Assembly: GCA_031266235.1 (NCBI GenBank)
Contig: JAISBJ010000046.1
Span: 1 to 22,962 of the forward strand
DNA from: Puniceicoccales bacterium
Lineage (GTDB): Bacteria; Verrucomicrobiota; Verrucomicrobiia; Opitutales; LL51
DNA: 22,962 bases
Direction: 5' to 3'
The notes below the pieces were generated by a model. The model was not told the origin of the DNA, searched no databases, and saw only the letters and a list, made by a program, of their open reading frames with translations. Numbering within the stretch: position 1 is the stretch's first letter; each line of letters opens with the position of its first letter. Below, in pieces: positions 22,935 through 22,962 of the stretch. The position numbers and the translations under genes were made by a program.

Positions 22935-22962
22935 ATGCTAGCGAATCGTCGGACGGCTTCCT
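22935..22962 (+). CDS. Start of a truncated gene, possibly another exported protein
   Basis: ATG 22935 is preceded by GGGAG with seven bases of spacing. The nine visible codons read MLANRRTAS. LANR, with the 13 bases TGCTAGCGAATCG behind it, also occurs at the start of the autotransporter signal peptide (MGLLANRYG). The gene runs off the window, so identity cannot be set; a secreted or autotransporter relative is a guess. An AT-rich 126-base gap separates it from the protease gene. Confidence 0.4.

Overview
The window reads as a chromosomal segment of a Gram-negative bacterium. It carries core housekeeping genes (lepA, surE, rho, cca, gmk, rsmD, hemW, acpS, murF, rpoN, serS, rmuC) interspersed with lineage-specific envelope or secreted proteins: a GspG-like pseudopilin, an IPT/TIG-type lipoprotein, a large autotransporter and a trypsin-like protease. 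The gene mix and diverged Rho N-terminus would fit a Verrucomicrobiota/Opitutia-like lineage, but that placement is a guess from protein style. No rRNA, tRNA, CRISPR array, insertion sequence or phage gene was recognised.

Layout. 1-4943 is on the plus strand: the lepA 3' end, surE, a duplicated AT-rich leader, rho, an unknown 585-residue protein and a pseudopilin closed by a UUCG-loop terminator. 5037-7139 is on the minus strand: cca followed by a DnaQ-type exonuclease. 7288-8571 is plus: gmk and rsmD. hemW (minus) and a lipoprotein gene (plus) diverge from about 9.8 kb. From 11060 to 21156 everything is on the minus strand, in transcription order rmuC-serS, rpoN, murF, the autotransporter and acpS. 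21258-22808 is a plus-strand AT-rich gene for an exported chymotrypsin-fold protease. A further start codon with a good ribosome-binding site opens at 22935 and runs out of the window.

How the genes fit. Most of the window serves translation (LepA, CCA enzyme, SerRS, RsmD), transcription (Rho, sigma-54), nucleotide metabolism (SurE, Gmk), cell-wall and lipid cofactor supply (MurF, AcpS), haem or radical-SAM chemistry (HemW) and DNA maintenance (RmuC, exonuclease). The accessory layer faces the envelope or outside: autotransporter, lipoprotein, pseudopilin and protease.

Most notable observations: (1) rpoN is split by a frameshift at a T7 run, yet the RpoN box stays intact in the other frame; (2) a trypsin-like protease carries an approximately 85-residue helical insert just before its catalytic serine; (3) the 3' end and flank of acpS are tandemly duplicated and decaying; (4) the rho leader is a diverged tandem duplication; (5) several genes have sigma-70-like promoters so close to the start codon that their mRNAs should be leaderless; (6) an intrinsic-terminator hairpin lies directly before murF. 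No gene-free stretch exceeds 300 bases.
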